Shown here in pieces: positions 1-5,798 of a stretch of DNA of 5,798 nucleotides. The notes under the pieces are model-generated. The model ran no database searches. It saw nothing but the letters and a program-made list of their open reading frames with translations, and was not told the DNA's origin. Position numbers and translations under genes: made by a program. Each line of letters begins with the position of its first letter. Positions within the stretch are counted from its first letter, which is position 1. Source of the stretch: an uncultured Ruminococcus sp. (GTDB lineage Bacteria; Bacillota; Clostridia; Oscillospirales; Acutalibacteraceae); NCBI GenBank assembly GCA_902797065.1, contig CADBRK010000212.1:1-5798 (forward strand). The letters are read 5' to 3'.

Positions 1-573
1 GAACGTCTTGCCGACAAATACGAAACGAACATCGGCGATTACCTGATGAAGCTCTCCAAGAGTGAGATCAAAAACGAAGACAACGCGTACGTATTCAGAT
101 ACCTGCGTACTCTCTCCGACTTTGAGAGAATCACCGACCGTTCCATGAATATTGCATTCATCGCAAAGAAAGACAAGGAAGAAAACATTACGTTCTCCGA
201 AAATGCAAACCGTGAACTGGGAATCATCACAAAGGCTGTAGACGAGATAATGGAAATGACTCTCGATACGTTCATAACGGAAGATAACCACACCAAAAAC
301 AAAGTCACCGCGCTCAATACCGTTATCCGCTCCCTGTGCAACAAAGCCGAAAGGCATCATGTTGACCGTCTTAAATCGGGCAGCTGCTCGCTGCAGCAGG
401 GCACAAGCTTCGGCGAACTGCTTACAAACCTCGAACAAATTGCGGTGCACTGCTACAAGATCGCAGCCGCACTGCTCGAAACACACGACAGCAGTACCAA
501 CACGGAATCGCCCAAGAAATCCACCTCCTACAAAGTCGCTTACGAGGAATTCAAACAAAAATATGTTCTTTAA
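1..573 (+). CDS. Na+/phosphate cotransporter family protein, C-terminal PhoU-like domain (5' end outside window)
   Basis: The reading frame is open from base 1 to the TAA at 571-573, giving the last 190 residues; the real start lies upstream. The ATG at position 46 is internal to this frame and has no good ribosome binding site. The fragment is an all-helical PhoU-like domain with two related helix motifs: FERITDRSMNIA at fragment residues 41-52, and NLEQIAVHCYKIAA near residues 143-156, preceded by an RLKSG-CSLQQG-SFGELLT segment. This order (RL-x-G-C-x-x-x-G-x-x-F-x-x-LLTNLE-x-I) is what I know from the C-terminus of bacterial Na/Pi-cotransporters (NptA/PF02690, COG1283), where a membrane transporter carries a cytoplasmic PhoU domain. 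The second copy lacks the usual Asp of the GDH motif (AVH instead), so its metal site may be weakened. The transmembrane part is not in the window, so a free-standing PhoU-like protein cannot be fully excluded. A terminator follows 13 bases after the stop, so this is the last gene of its transcript. Confidence 0.85.
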   Translation, partial: ERLADKYETNIGDYLMKLSKSEIKNEDNAYVFRYLRTLSDFERITDRSMNIAFIAKKDKEENITFSENANRELGIITKAVDEIMEMTLDTFITEDNHTKNKVTALNTVIRSLCNKAERHHVDRLKSGSCSLQQGTSFGELLTNLEQIAVHCYKIAAALLETHDSSTNTESPKKSTSYKVAYEEFKQKYVL

Positions 574-585
574 ACAAAAGTTTAC

Positions 586-615
586 ACCGCTCCGATCATT
601 GGGGCGGTTTTTTTT
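586..615 (+). terminator. Rho-independent terminator of the phosphate cotransporter gene
   Basis: ACCGCTCC (586-593) pairs with GGGGCGGT (601-608) through 8 base pairs, one of them a G-T wobble, around a 7-base loop. A run of eight T (608-615) follows directly. It begins 13 bases after the stop codon at 571-573. On the minus strand the same hairpin lacks an immediate T-run (GTAAACTTTTG follows), so its main action is on the plus strand. Confidence 0.88.
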
Positions 616-630
616 GGGAAAAGTAATGCA

Positions 631-664
631 GCACTCCGCCCGATTTTCCGAGCGGAGTGCTTTT
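631..664. terminator. Second hairpin between the convergent genes; likely back-up or shared terminator
   Basis: GCACTCCGC (631-639) and GCGGAGTGC (652-660) form a perfect 9-base-pair, GC-rich stem with a 12-base loop. On the plus strand it is followed by TTTT (661-664). On the minus strand it lies about 34 bases past the TAG of the large gene, but only TGCATTACTTTT follows, so the U-tract is displaced and weak. It is the only hairpin placed to end the large minus-strand transcript before it enters the phosphate gene's own terminator. Which strand it serves cannot be decided by eye. Confidence 0.55.
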
Positions 665-693
665 CACGTCATGTTATGATGATTTTTATTGCT

Positions 694-3600
694 CTACGCT
701 ATTCCCTGCACACTAAAGCCTATCGTATACCTCAGTATGGAGAGCGCGTCTTTATTGGTAACTCTGTTGTCGCCGTTAATATCGGCAGCTGCAAACTGTT
801 CGTCGTCAAGAGTTGCAAGGTGTACGGCATATCTCTGGATAAGCATGCTGTCCTTTGCGGTGACTTTGCCGTCACGGTTTACGTCGCCCTTCTTGGGAGG
901 ATTCTGTCCTTCGGTATCGGTGTTTGTATCCGTTCCGGTGTCTGTACCCGTATCCGTTCCGGTGTCTGTACTCGTATCCGTTCTCGTATCTGTACCCGTA
1001 TCAGTTCCCGTGTCGGAATCGTTCGGCTTTTCGGGTTCGACATTTATGGTTGTCTCATATGTGCCGTTGCCGTCGGCGTCTATTGCAACACCGATAGTAT
1101 TCTGGTCTATCTCATAGATAAGCGCCGATTCATACAATGTTGTGAATACGGTTTCCGCTGTGTTGTACTTGTTATTTGCATAAACCTTGACGTTTTCAAG
1201 ATTATCGCCCGAAACTATCCAGCCGTTGTCGCCTGTCTTGAGAGAAACAAATTCCGAATTGTTTCCTTCAACCTTTACGGTGAACCAATCGTTCGGGTAA
1301 TCTTCGTTCAGAGTCATGGTCATAGAATAATCAGACTTATCTCCGCGCACTTCAACATAACCGCTTTTGTCAAACGTTACGGATTTTCCTGCCTGTGAAG
1401 TTCCCGTCATATAGCTGTTCTGATATGTTATCGAAAGTTCAAGAGGAGAAGCGCTGTTCTGAGTAACTTTGTATGAAGCGTCGGCGTCATATAGGTTGTA
1501 GCCAAGCACGCCTTCCGATTCGCTGCCGAGAATATACGAATACTCTTCCTCAATATCTCCGGGCGCATTGTTCATCATAGAATAGTGACCGTTCGATTCC
1601 TGAACCTTTGTTACGGAACGCTCGTCTGCGATCGAGTAAGCGTCTATTCTCGCAATATAGTTGGCAACCGAATTTCCGTCGGTACCCGACAGATAGCCGC
1701 CCTCATTGATAAGGTTAATATCTCCGCTCGAATAGTTGAATACTGCGCCGTACTTTGAACCCATGTTGTCGTATGCGGGTATCTCCCAATCATATGTCGT
1801 TGTGTTGAAATAGATATAATACCTCTCGTCGTCGTTTGTGGCGTTATTCGGATCACATATTTTGATCCTGCCCTGATAGCTGTTGTTATGCTGCGTATAA
1901 TCGCCGTACTCATATCCAATGCCGAGAATAGCATGACCGCCCCAGCCGTCTTTTCTGAAGCCGATAACGACTGTATTGTATGTGTCAAGCAGAGAAATGA
2001 TCTCCTTTATATTTTCGCTGTGACTTCTCTTGGGATATGTCTTGTACTTCTGCTGAGTGCTGTCCTTGATCTGAAGCATCTGATAATATGTGATAAGCGA
2101 ACTGATATTGTACTTCTCGTCGGGATATGTCAGGCTGTTCTTTGCGGGGTAGTCAAAGTCATGAAGCGTACCTGCGCCAGGCTGATATGTCGAGAACGGC
2201 AGATAACCTTCTCTTGCAAGCAGTGTAGTAGACGACATACCGTAGCATGAACCGCCGAAGGTATCGTCAAGCCATGCCTTGCGTCCCGATACGCCGTTGA
2301 ATACTACCTCGTATTCGTGCGACGTAAGATTTTCTTTAAGGGCATTCAGGTAAAAACTGTTTATCTGATTGCGGTAAATATCCTTAGTGAAATGACCGGT
2401 AATGTAGTGATTGATGAAGTTGTAGTTGTCAACACCCCAGATAAATCTTTCTCTGCCCTGCGGAACATCGGAATCGGTATCTTTATCGGTGTCGCTGACC
2501 GGCGGCTTTGGTTCTTCCTTCTTCTTGATCGTAAATGTAAGAGTCTTTGACCCTGTATATGTTCCCAGACCGTTTATATTCACGGTAGCGTTTCCGGGTT
2601 CGATATTGTTTGAATAATCTACCGTATAATCCGTACCCTGAGTAAGAACAAGGGCGTCGTTTTTAAGAGTAACAGTAGGAGTTTTTGCGCTGCCGTCGTA
2701 CTCATATAAGCTTTGGCTGAGCGTAGCGGTAAAGCCCGAAATATCTCTTTTTGCCGGCGGGTTGATCGTGAACGTAAGCTCTCTTGTTCCCGTGTAGCTT
2801 CCGATACCGGTTAATACTGCACGCCCCGTGCCGACGTTGATATTGTCGTAATACGTCACGAGGTAATCCTGATCCCTGATAAGCTTGTTGTGCGAATTGT
2901 ACGCAATTATTGCGGGACGCTTCTCGCCGCCGTCATACGTGAACTGAGTCGGATCAAGAGTTATATCACAGTTTGAAAGATCGACTCTGTCCTCTCGGCT
3001 TATAGTATAATTAAGCGTTTTTGTCCCCGTATAGCCGTTGATACCCTTAACAACTGCGCGGGCGGTGCCGGGATTGACGTTGTTCTCATAAGTTACGGTA
3101 TAATGTGTTCCTTCGGAAAGAGTATTTCTGTCATCAATAACAGTAACATACGGTCGCTTTGCCGTACCGTCATAGATATAGAAATCCTGATCGAGAGTCA
3201 TCGTACAGCCCGAAATATCATAGATGATAAACTTAATGATCCTCTGACCCGTGAATTTATCTCCCATACCCGTTACGACTACCTCGCCAACACCCACATT
3301 GACGTTATTTCGGTAAGTCGTCGTGAAATCCATTCCCTCTGTCATTGTCTGACCGTTATAGCCTGCCGTTATCTTCGGCGATTTCGGCTGACCGTCATAG
3401 AGTACCCTCGTATATTCGGGGTACATATCCACGCTCGAAATATCTGCCGCCTGAACCGTAAGACGACATGATTTTTCTTTTCCGTTGGAAGCCTTCGCGG
3501 TTATGTCGCAGATGCCGGGTCTGTCTGCTATGAACCTGATCCAGATGCTGTTGCCCTCGCCGCCCTTTGCGACCTCGGTAAGAAGATTGCCCGAATATGA

Positions 3601-5529
3601 CCACTCGAGAGTGTCAGACGTGTTTTCGGGGGTAGCTCTGCATGTAAGATCAAAAAGCTGCCCCACGGGAACGGTGAGATTATCGTTTGATAGAGAAAGC
3701 TCCTTGACAGTAGACACCATCCAAACCTCGCATACTGCGGAAACAGAAGAACCGTTACCAGTTCTGAGCGTTTCGACGGTTATCTTTGTGCGAGGATAGA
3801 TTATTCCGCCCAATCTGTCTTTTGTGATTTTTCCTGTTACATTACCCTGCTGATCGACTTCGATGACCGTATTGGTAGATGACCATTGCAGCTTCGGGTT
3901 TGCGTCCGCAGGCTCAAATTTGGGAACAAGTGTCAACACGTCGCCTTCGTTGAGTTCATAAATGCTCTGTTCAAACCAGATCTTCGTTGCAGGAATATAT
4001 ACATTGACCTTACAGCTTGCCGTAAGTCCGTTTGTTGTTGTTGCAGTGATAACAGCCTCGCCTGTGCCCATTCCCGTAACAAGGCCGTTCTTGTCTACGG
4101 CGGCAACAGACGGGTCGGACGAAGACCAAGATACCTGCTTGAATGTTGCGTCTGCCGGAGTGAGAGTTGCCTCAAGCTGGAATGTCTCTCCCCTGTTAAT
4201 ATCGGCATTGTACAGGTTGAGAATAATGCTTGATGCTTCGACCGAAGATACGGTGATCTTATAGCCTATAGTAAGTCCCTTATATGTGACAGTGAGCTGC
4301 TGTTCGCCTTCCTTACTCAGGTCATAGCCGCTGACCATCTCTTCCTGCAAGGGTATTTCTTCCTTTGCGCCGTTAGAGTATTCGAGCAGAAGCGTTCCAT
4401 CGCAGGCAAACTCCTCTGCAGGTGTAAAGTTGACTCTCAGCGGCTCTGCTGAGAATGTCAGTTTTTCGGGATAATACTCGGGATTCTCTCGGAGTTGGAG
4501 CGTGTTTAAGCCGATTATCTCCCACACGTTTTCGAGGTCGAAGCCCGTGTATCCCTGCGTCTTGGTAAAGGGCGCGCTGATAACGCCGGCATGACCGCTG
4601 TATCCCCATGCAGACATGGTTTCCACACAGTAAGAATTAACGATCTCGTCCTCTTGTCTGCCCGAGATCCTTCCATCATAAAAATTTGCGCAGCGTGTGA
4701 ACTTTCCCTGTCCGCCTATGCCGCCAAGGAACTGTGTATTCGGCGTATTTGCGTCGATAATATCGCTCTCGGTCACATAGGGTATCGTCTGATACGAAAC
4801 CCATTCAACATTACCGCCTGCGTTATAACAGTCGGTGAATACGCTCTGACCGGCCAGCACGCCCACACGAAGATCAACATCTGCGTCCATCTCTGAGCTA
4901 CGGCGGTAAATGCAGTATTTTACGTCGGCTTTTGAATAGGACTTTTCGATAGCGGAGCTTTTGCCCGACAATCCTCCTATGAAGAATTCGCCCTTGTTAT
5001 CCGGCTCGGTGAATACTGCCGCGCGCACTCTGCCCGAAACGGAACAAAGGCTGATCTCGTCGCCGTTATATCCGCAGACAGCACCGCAGTAAACGTTGTC
5101 TTTGAAATCTGTGCATACGTCGATATTTACATCCTCGAAATGCAGGTTTTTGATCTTGCCGTAGTTCTGGGCAATAAATCCTGCGTTCTTAACATTGCCG
5201 TACACATTCATTTCGGTGATGATGTGACCGTTGCCGTCGATAATACCGGTAAATTTTGGTATCGGCATCCAGCCGCTGCCGCTGTCGAGAGAACCGCCCT
5301 GCTGAGTCTCGGAAAGGTCAATGTCACTTGTAAAAAAGTATTTGCCCGTAGGCTTTGCCCTGATCAGTTCGAGATCCTCGACTGTATTGATCGCAGTGTA
5401 GCCTTTGGGAACTTCATCCGCATACGCCGTAATAGGCGAAGCAGACGGAAGAACAAAGCCCGTTACAAGCATGATACAGCTGAGAAGAACCGATAATGAT
5501 TGTTTGGAAAAACGCCGTATTCTATTCAT
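694..5529 (-). CDS. Secreted multidomain dockerin protein with Ig-like domains and a papain/C39-like cysteine peptidase module
   Basis: A complete 1611-residue secreted protein. Start: ATG at 5529, ten bases after AAGGAG. Residues 1-37 are a signal peptide (basic MNRIRR, hydrophobic core, likely cut after AYA). Domains in order: 44-350 GLUG/beta-helix-like region (FTGIIDGNGH at 93-102, WEI...LQLRENPE near its end, eight Cys); 356-428 Big_3-like; 432-511 clear Big_2 (VSWSSSDPSVAAVD, NGLVTG); 514-603 and 607-693 divergent Big_2-like; 696-1002 four tandem Ig-like repeats; 1003-1025 charged Pro/Asp linker; 1026-about 1295 papain/C39-like peptidase module with Cys1095 (GGSCYGMS), His1199 (GWGGHAILGIGYE) and Asp1226/Asn1228 (ICDPNN); 1300-1500 beta-rich module I cannot name, ending in a DADGNGTYE acidic loop; 1503-1540 Thr-Asp linker; 1546-1611 type I dockerin with two calcium loops starting at Asp1549 and Asp1583. 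Known of the family: dockerins bind cohesins on scaffoldins or the cell surface. Inferred: the protein places a peptidase-like module on an extracellular complex. No glycoside hydrolase or carbohydrate-binding module is recognisable, and there is no LPXTG or C-terminal membrane anchor. Substrate and activity are unknown. Confidence 0.93.
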   Translation of the reverse strand: MNRIRRFSKQSLSVLLSCIMLVTGFVLPSASPITAYADEVPKGYTAINTVEDLELIRAKPTGKYFFTSDIDLSETQQGGSLDSGSGWMPIPKFTGIIDGNGHIITEMNVYGNVKNAGFIAQNYGKIKNLHFEDVNIDVCTDFKDNVYCGAVCGYNGDEISLCSVSGRVRAAVFTEPDNKGEFFIGGLSGKSSAIEKSYSKADVKYCIYRRSSEMDADVDLRVGVLAGQSVFTDCYNAGGNVEWVSYQTIPYVTESDIIDANTPNTQFLGGIGGQGKFTRCANFYDGRISGRQEDEIVNSYCVETMSAWGYSGHAGVISAPFTKTQGYTGFDLENVWEIIGLNTLQLRENPEYYPEKLTFSAEPLRVNFTPAEEFACDGTLLLEYSNGAKEEIPLQEEMVSGYDLSKEGEQQLTVTYKGLTIGYKITVSSVEASSIILNLYNADINRGETFQLEATLTPADATFKQVSWSSSDPSVAAVDKNGLVTGMGTGEAVITATTTNGLTASCKVNVYIPATKIWFEQSIYELNEGDVLTLVPKFEPADANPKLQWSSTNTVIEVDQQGNVTGKITKDRLGGIIYPRTKITVETLRTGNGSSVSAVCEVWMVSTVKELSLSNDNLTVPVGQLFDLTCRATPENTSDTLEWSYSGNLLTEVAKGGEGNSIWIRFIADRPGICDITAKASNGKEKSCRLTVQAADISSVDMYPEYTRVLYDGQPKSPKITAGYNGQTMTEGMDFTTTYRNNVNVGVGEVVVTGMGDKFTGQRIIKFIIYDISGCTMTLDQDFYIYDGTAKRPYVTVIDDRNTLSEGTHYTVTYENNVNPGTARAVVKGINGYTGTKTLNYTISREDRVDLSNCDITLDPTQFTYDGGEKRPAIIAYNSHNKLIRDQDYLVTYYDNINVGTGRAVLTGIGSYTGTRELTFTINPPAKRDISGFTATLSQSLYEYDGSAKTPTVTLKNDALVLTQGTDYTVDYSNNIEPGNATVNINGLGTYTGSKTLTFTIKKKEEPKPPVSDTDKDTDSDVPQGRERFIWGVDNYNFINHYITGHFTKDIYRNQINSFYLNALKENLTSHEYEVVFNGVSGRKAWLDDTFGGSCYGMSSTTLLAREGYLPFSTYQPGAGTLHDFDYPAKNSLTYPDEKYNISSLITYYQMLQIKDSTQQKYKTYPKRSHSENIKEIISLLDTYNTVVIGFRKDGWGGHAILGIGYEYGDYTQHNNSYQGRIKICDPNNATNDDERYYIYFNTTTYDWEIPAYDNMGSKYGAVFNYSSGDINLINEGGYLSGTDGNSVANYIARIDAYSIADERSVTKVQESNGHYSMMNNAPGDIEEEYSYILGSESEGVLGYNLYDADASYKVTQNSASPLELSITYQNSYMTGTSQAGKSVTFDKSGYVEVRGDKSDYSMTMTLNEDYPNDWFTVKVEGNNSEFVSLKTGDNGWIVSGDNLENVKVYANNKYNTAETVFTTLYESALIYEIDQNTIGVAIDADGNGTYETTINVEPEKPNDSDTGTDTGTDTRTDTSTDTGTDTGTDTGTDTNTDTEGQNPPKKGDVNRDGKVTAKDSMLIQRYAVHLATLDDEQFAAADINGDNRVTNKDALSILRYTIGFSVQGIA
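910..1023 (-). repeat. Tandem 12-bp repeat coding the Thr-Asp linker before the dockerin
   Basis: On the coding strand eight 12-base units encode X-T-D-T, with X being G, G, R, S, G, G, G and N. The changes from Gly fit small substitutions in GGN codons. The units at 925-948 and 949-972 (plus-strand coordinates) form two 24-base copies that differ only at their end bases, which points to a recent duplication by slippage. The product is a flexible, strongly acidic linker between the module at about 1300-1500 and the dockerin. The repeat keeps frame at any copy number. Confidence 0.9.
2524..3444 (-). repeat. Four tandem Ig-like repeats (residues 696-1002 of the dockerin protein)
   Basis: Four consecutive units start at residues 696, 771, 850 and 929 with DISS, DISG, DLSN and DISG. 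Each then shows YDG near position 15-17, a DY/DF-x-x-T/DY strand, a (Y/N)NN(V/I) or DNIN turn followed by G, and a Y/F-TG-x-(K/R) motif before the closing strand (KTLNYTI, RELTFTI, KTLTFTI; KFIIY in unit 1). Units are 75, 79, 79 and 74 residues. They are clearly homologous but well diverged, so this is an old duplication. The type resembles Ig-like repeats common in surface proteins of gut Clostridia; their likely role is a stalk or spacer. Confidence 0.85.
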
Positions 5530-5539
5530 TATTTGTCAA

Positions 5540-5545
5540 CTCCTT
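5540..5545 (-). promoter_or_regulatory. Ribosome binding site of the dockerin protein gene
   Basis: The minus strand reads AAGGAG followed by ten bases (TTGACAAATA) and the ATG at 5527-5529. The match to the anti-Shine-Dalgarno sequence is strong and the spacing is slightly long. It sits just ahead of a typical signal peptide, which together fix the start codon. Confidence 0.85.
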
Positions 5546-5584
5546 TTCCTTTTGGACACTTGTTATATAGAATTATCCACTTTA

Positions 5585-5613
5585 ATAATACCATAAATGT
5601 GTACAAAAAACAA
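5585..5613 (-). promoter_or_regulatory. Putative sigma-A-type promoter of the dockerin protein gene
   Basis: On the minus strand TTGTTT (5613-5608) is separated by 17 bases from TATTAT (5590-5585). The -10 box matches five of six consensus bases; the -35 box matches only TTG. Transcription would begin near 5578, leaving a leader of about 50 bases. The region is AT-rich, so chance matches are likely, and a second possible -10, GATAAT, lies just downstream without a good -35. Confidence 0.4.
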
Positions 5614-5660
5614 ATAGAATTTGCAGATGAATTTTTATTTATTTATGACAAAGCAACAGG

Positions 5661-5692
5661 AAAAAGGCATATAACCGAAGCTATATGCCTTT
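5661..5692 (-). terminator. Rho-independent terminator with UUCG loop, for a minus-strand transcript entering from the right
   Basis: On the minus strand AGGCATATAGC, the loop TTCG, then GTTATATGCCT form an 11-base-pair stem with one G-T wobble and a C(UUCG)G tetraloop. TTTTT (the last arm base plus four, 5665-5661) and CC follow. A-T pairs at the base could lengthen the stem, so on the plus strand a weaker terminator is possible. It lies upstream of the large gene's promoter and so should insulate that gene from a minus-strand gene beyond the right edge; no such gene is visible in the window. Confidence 0.75.
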
Positions 5693-5710
5693 AAGGTTAT
5701 CTTTAAACGA

Positions 5711-5798
5711 GAAGCTAAGCTCCAACAAGCTCGCTTGATTGGAGCGAGCGACGACGTCAACAAACGTCGGGGAGCTTTAGCTCCTTCGGCTGGGAGCC
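5711..5798. repeat. Cluster of inverted repeats of unknown function (runs off the right edge)
   Basis: Three hairpins follow each other. 5719-5745 pairs GCTCCAACAAGC with GCTTGATTGGAGC, 12 possible pairs with one bulged A. 5752-5769 pairs CGACGT with ACGTCG. 5771-5784 is GGAGCT-TT-AGCTCC. GGCT/AGCC at 5788-5798 may begin another. GCTCC and GGAGC cores alternate, and 5711-5723 can instead pair with 5771-5784, enclosing the middle hairpin. The stretch is richer in GC than the AT-rich DNA at 5560-5660 and shows no convincing coding frame. It may be an intergenic palindromic repeat family, part of a mobile element end, or a structured RNA. Confidence 0.5.

Noticed and set aside
39..344. Minus-strand open frame of 101 codons within the phosphate gene
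   Set aside because: It is antisense to a frame with clear PhoU-like motifs and resembles no family I know.
676..1398. Long plus-strand open frame of 240 codons, with a 142-codon frame overlapping it
   Set aside because: Both lie antisense to the dockerin, linker and preceding module of the large gene. Their periodic Arg/Ile/Cys/Thr or Ser/Val/Pro runs are the opposite strand of the Thr-Asp repeat, and I saw no ribosome binding site.
5476..5487. Possible lipoprotein box LLSC at residues 15-18 of the large protein
   Set aside because: The Cys lies inside the hydrophobic core, Leu is unusual at the second box position, and a normal signal peptidase I site (AYA before Asp38) follows. A C-terminal dockerin also fits a soluble exported protein.
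5558..5590. Possible plus-strand promoter (TTGTTA with AATAAT 18 bases downstream)
   Set aside because: There is no plausible plus-strand gene to the right within the window and the AT-rich region makes chance matches likely.
5500..5694. Plus-strand open frame of 64 codons
   Set aside because: It overlaps the start, ribosome binding site and promoter of the large gene as well as a terminator hairpin, and its sequence is not protein-like.
5635..5796. Minus-strand frame open from the right edge to a TAA at 5635-5637
   Set aside because: It runs through the palindromic cluster and the whole UUCG terminator, has almost no acidic residues, and only one Met near its end. It is most likely chance, though the missing upstream sequence prevents a firm decision.
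5711..5798. CRISPR array or retron RNA as an explanation of the palindromic cluster
   Set aside because: There are no regularly spaced direct repeats, no unique spacers and no cas or reverse transcriptase gene in the window.

Overview
The window looks like chromosome of a Gram-positive gut anaerobe, most likely Ruminococcus or a close relative in the Oscillospiraceae (Clostridia). The reasons are a C-terminal type I dockerin, Thr-Asp-rich linkers, stacked bacterial Ig-like domains, AAGGAG-type ribosome binding, moderate GC in genes and AT-rich intergenic DNA. The genus is an inference from protein architecture, not from a marker gene.

Layout: (1) Positions 1-573 (+) hold the 3' end of a gene whose product ends in a PhoU-like cytoplasmic domain, as in Na+/phosphate cotransporters of the NptA/PF02690 type. 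(2) Positions 574-693 are a convergent intergenic gap with two strong hairpins. One is a clear rho-independent terminator for the phosphate gene; the second lies between the two converging genes. (3) Positions 694-5529 (-) are one very large gene of 1611 codons that fills most of the window. It encodes a secreted modular protein: signal peptide, GLUG/beta-helix-like N-terminal region, Big_3 and Big_2-type Ig-like domains, four tandem ~75-79-residue Ig-like repeats, a papain/C39-like cysteine peptidase module, a beta-rich module of unknown type, a Thr-Asp repeat linker and a dockerin. (4) Positions 5530-5660 hold its ribosome binding site and a plausible promoter. (5) Positions 5661-5692 form a hairpin with a UUCG loop and U-tract on the minus strand, probably ending a minus-strand transcript that comes from beyond the right edge. 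(6) Positions 5711-5798 are a GC-richer cluster of inverted repeats of unknown function.

The two genes are transcribed towards each other and show no obvious functional link. The phosphate gene is housekeeping-like. The large gene probably delivers a peptidase-like module to a cohesin-bearing scaffold outside the cell. I found no CRISPR array, tRNA, rRNA, insertion sequence or phage gene. The most interesting item is the dockerin-bearing cysteine-peptidase-like protein. It is an unusual member of a known theme rather than a wholly new system.
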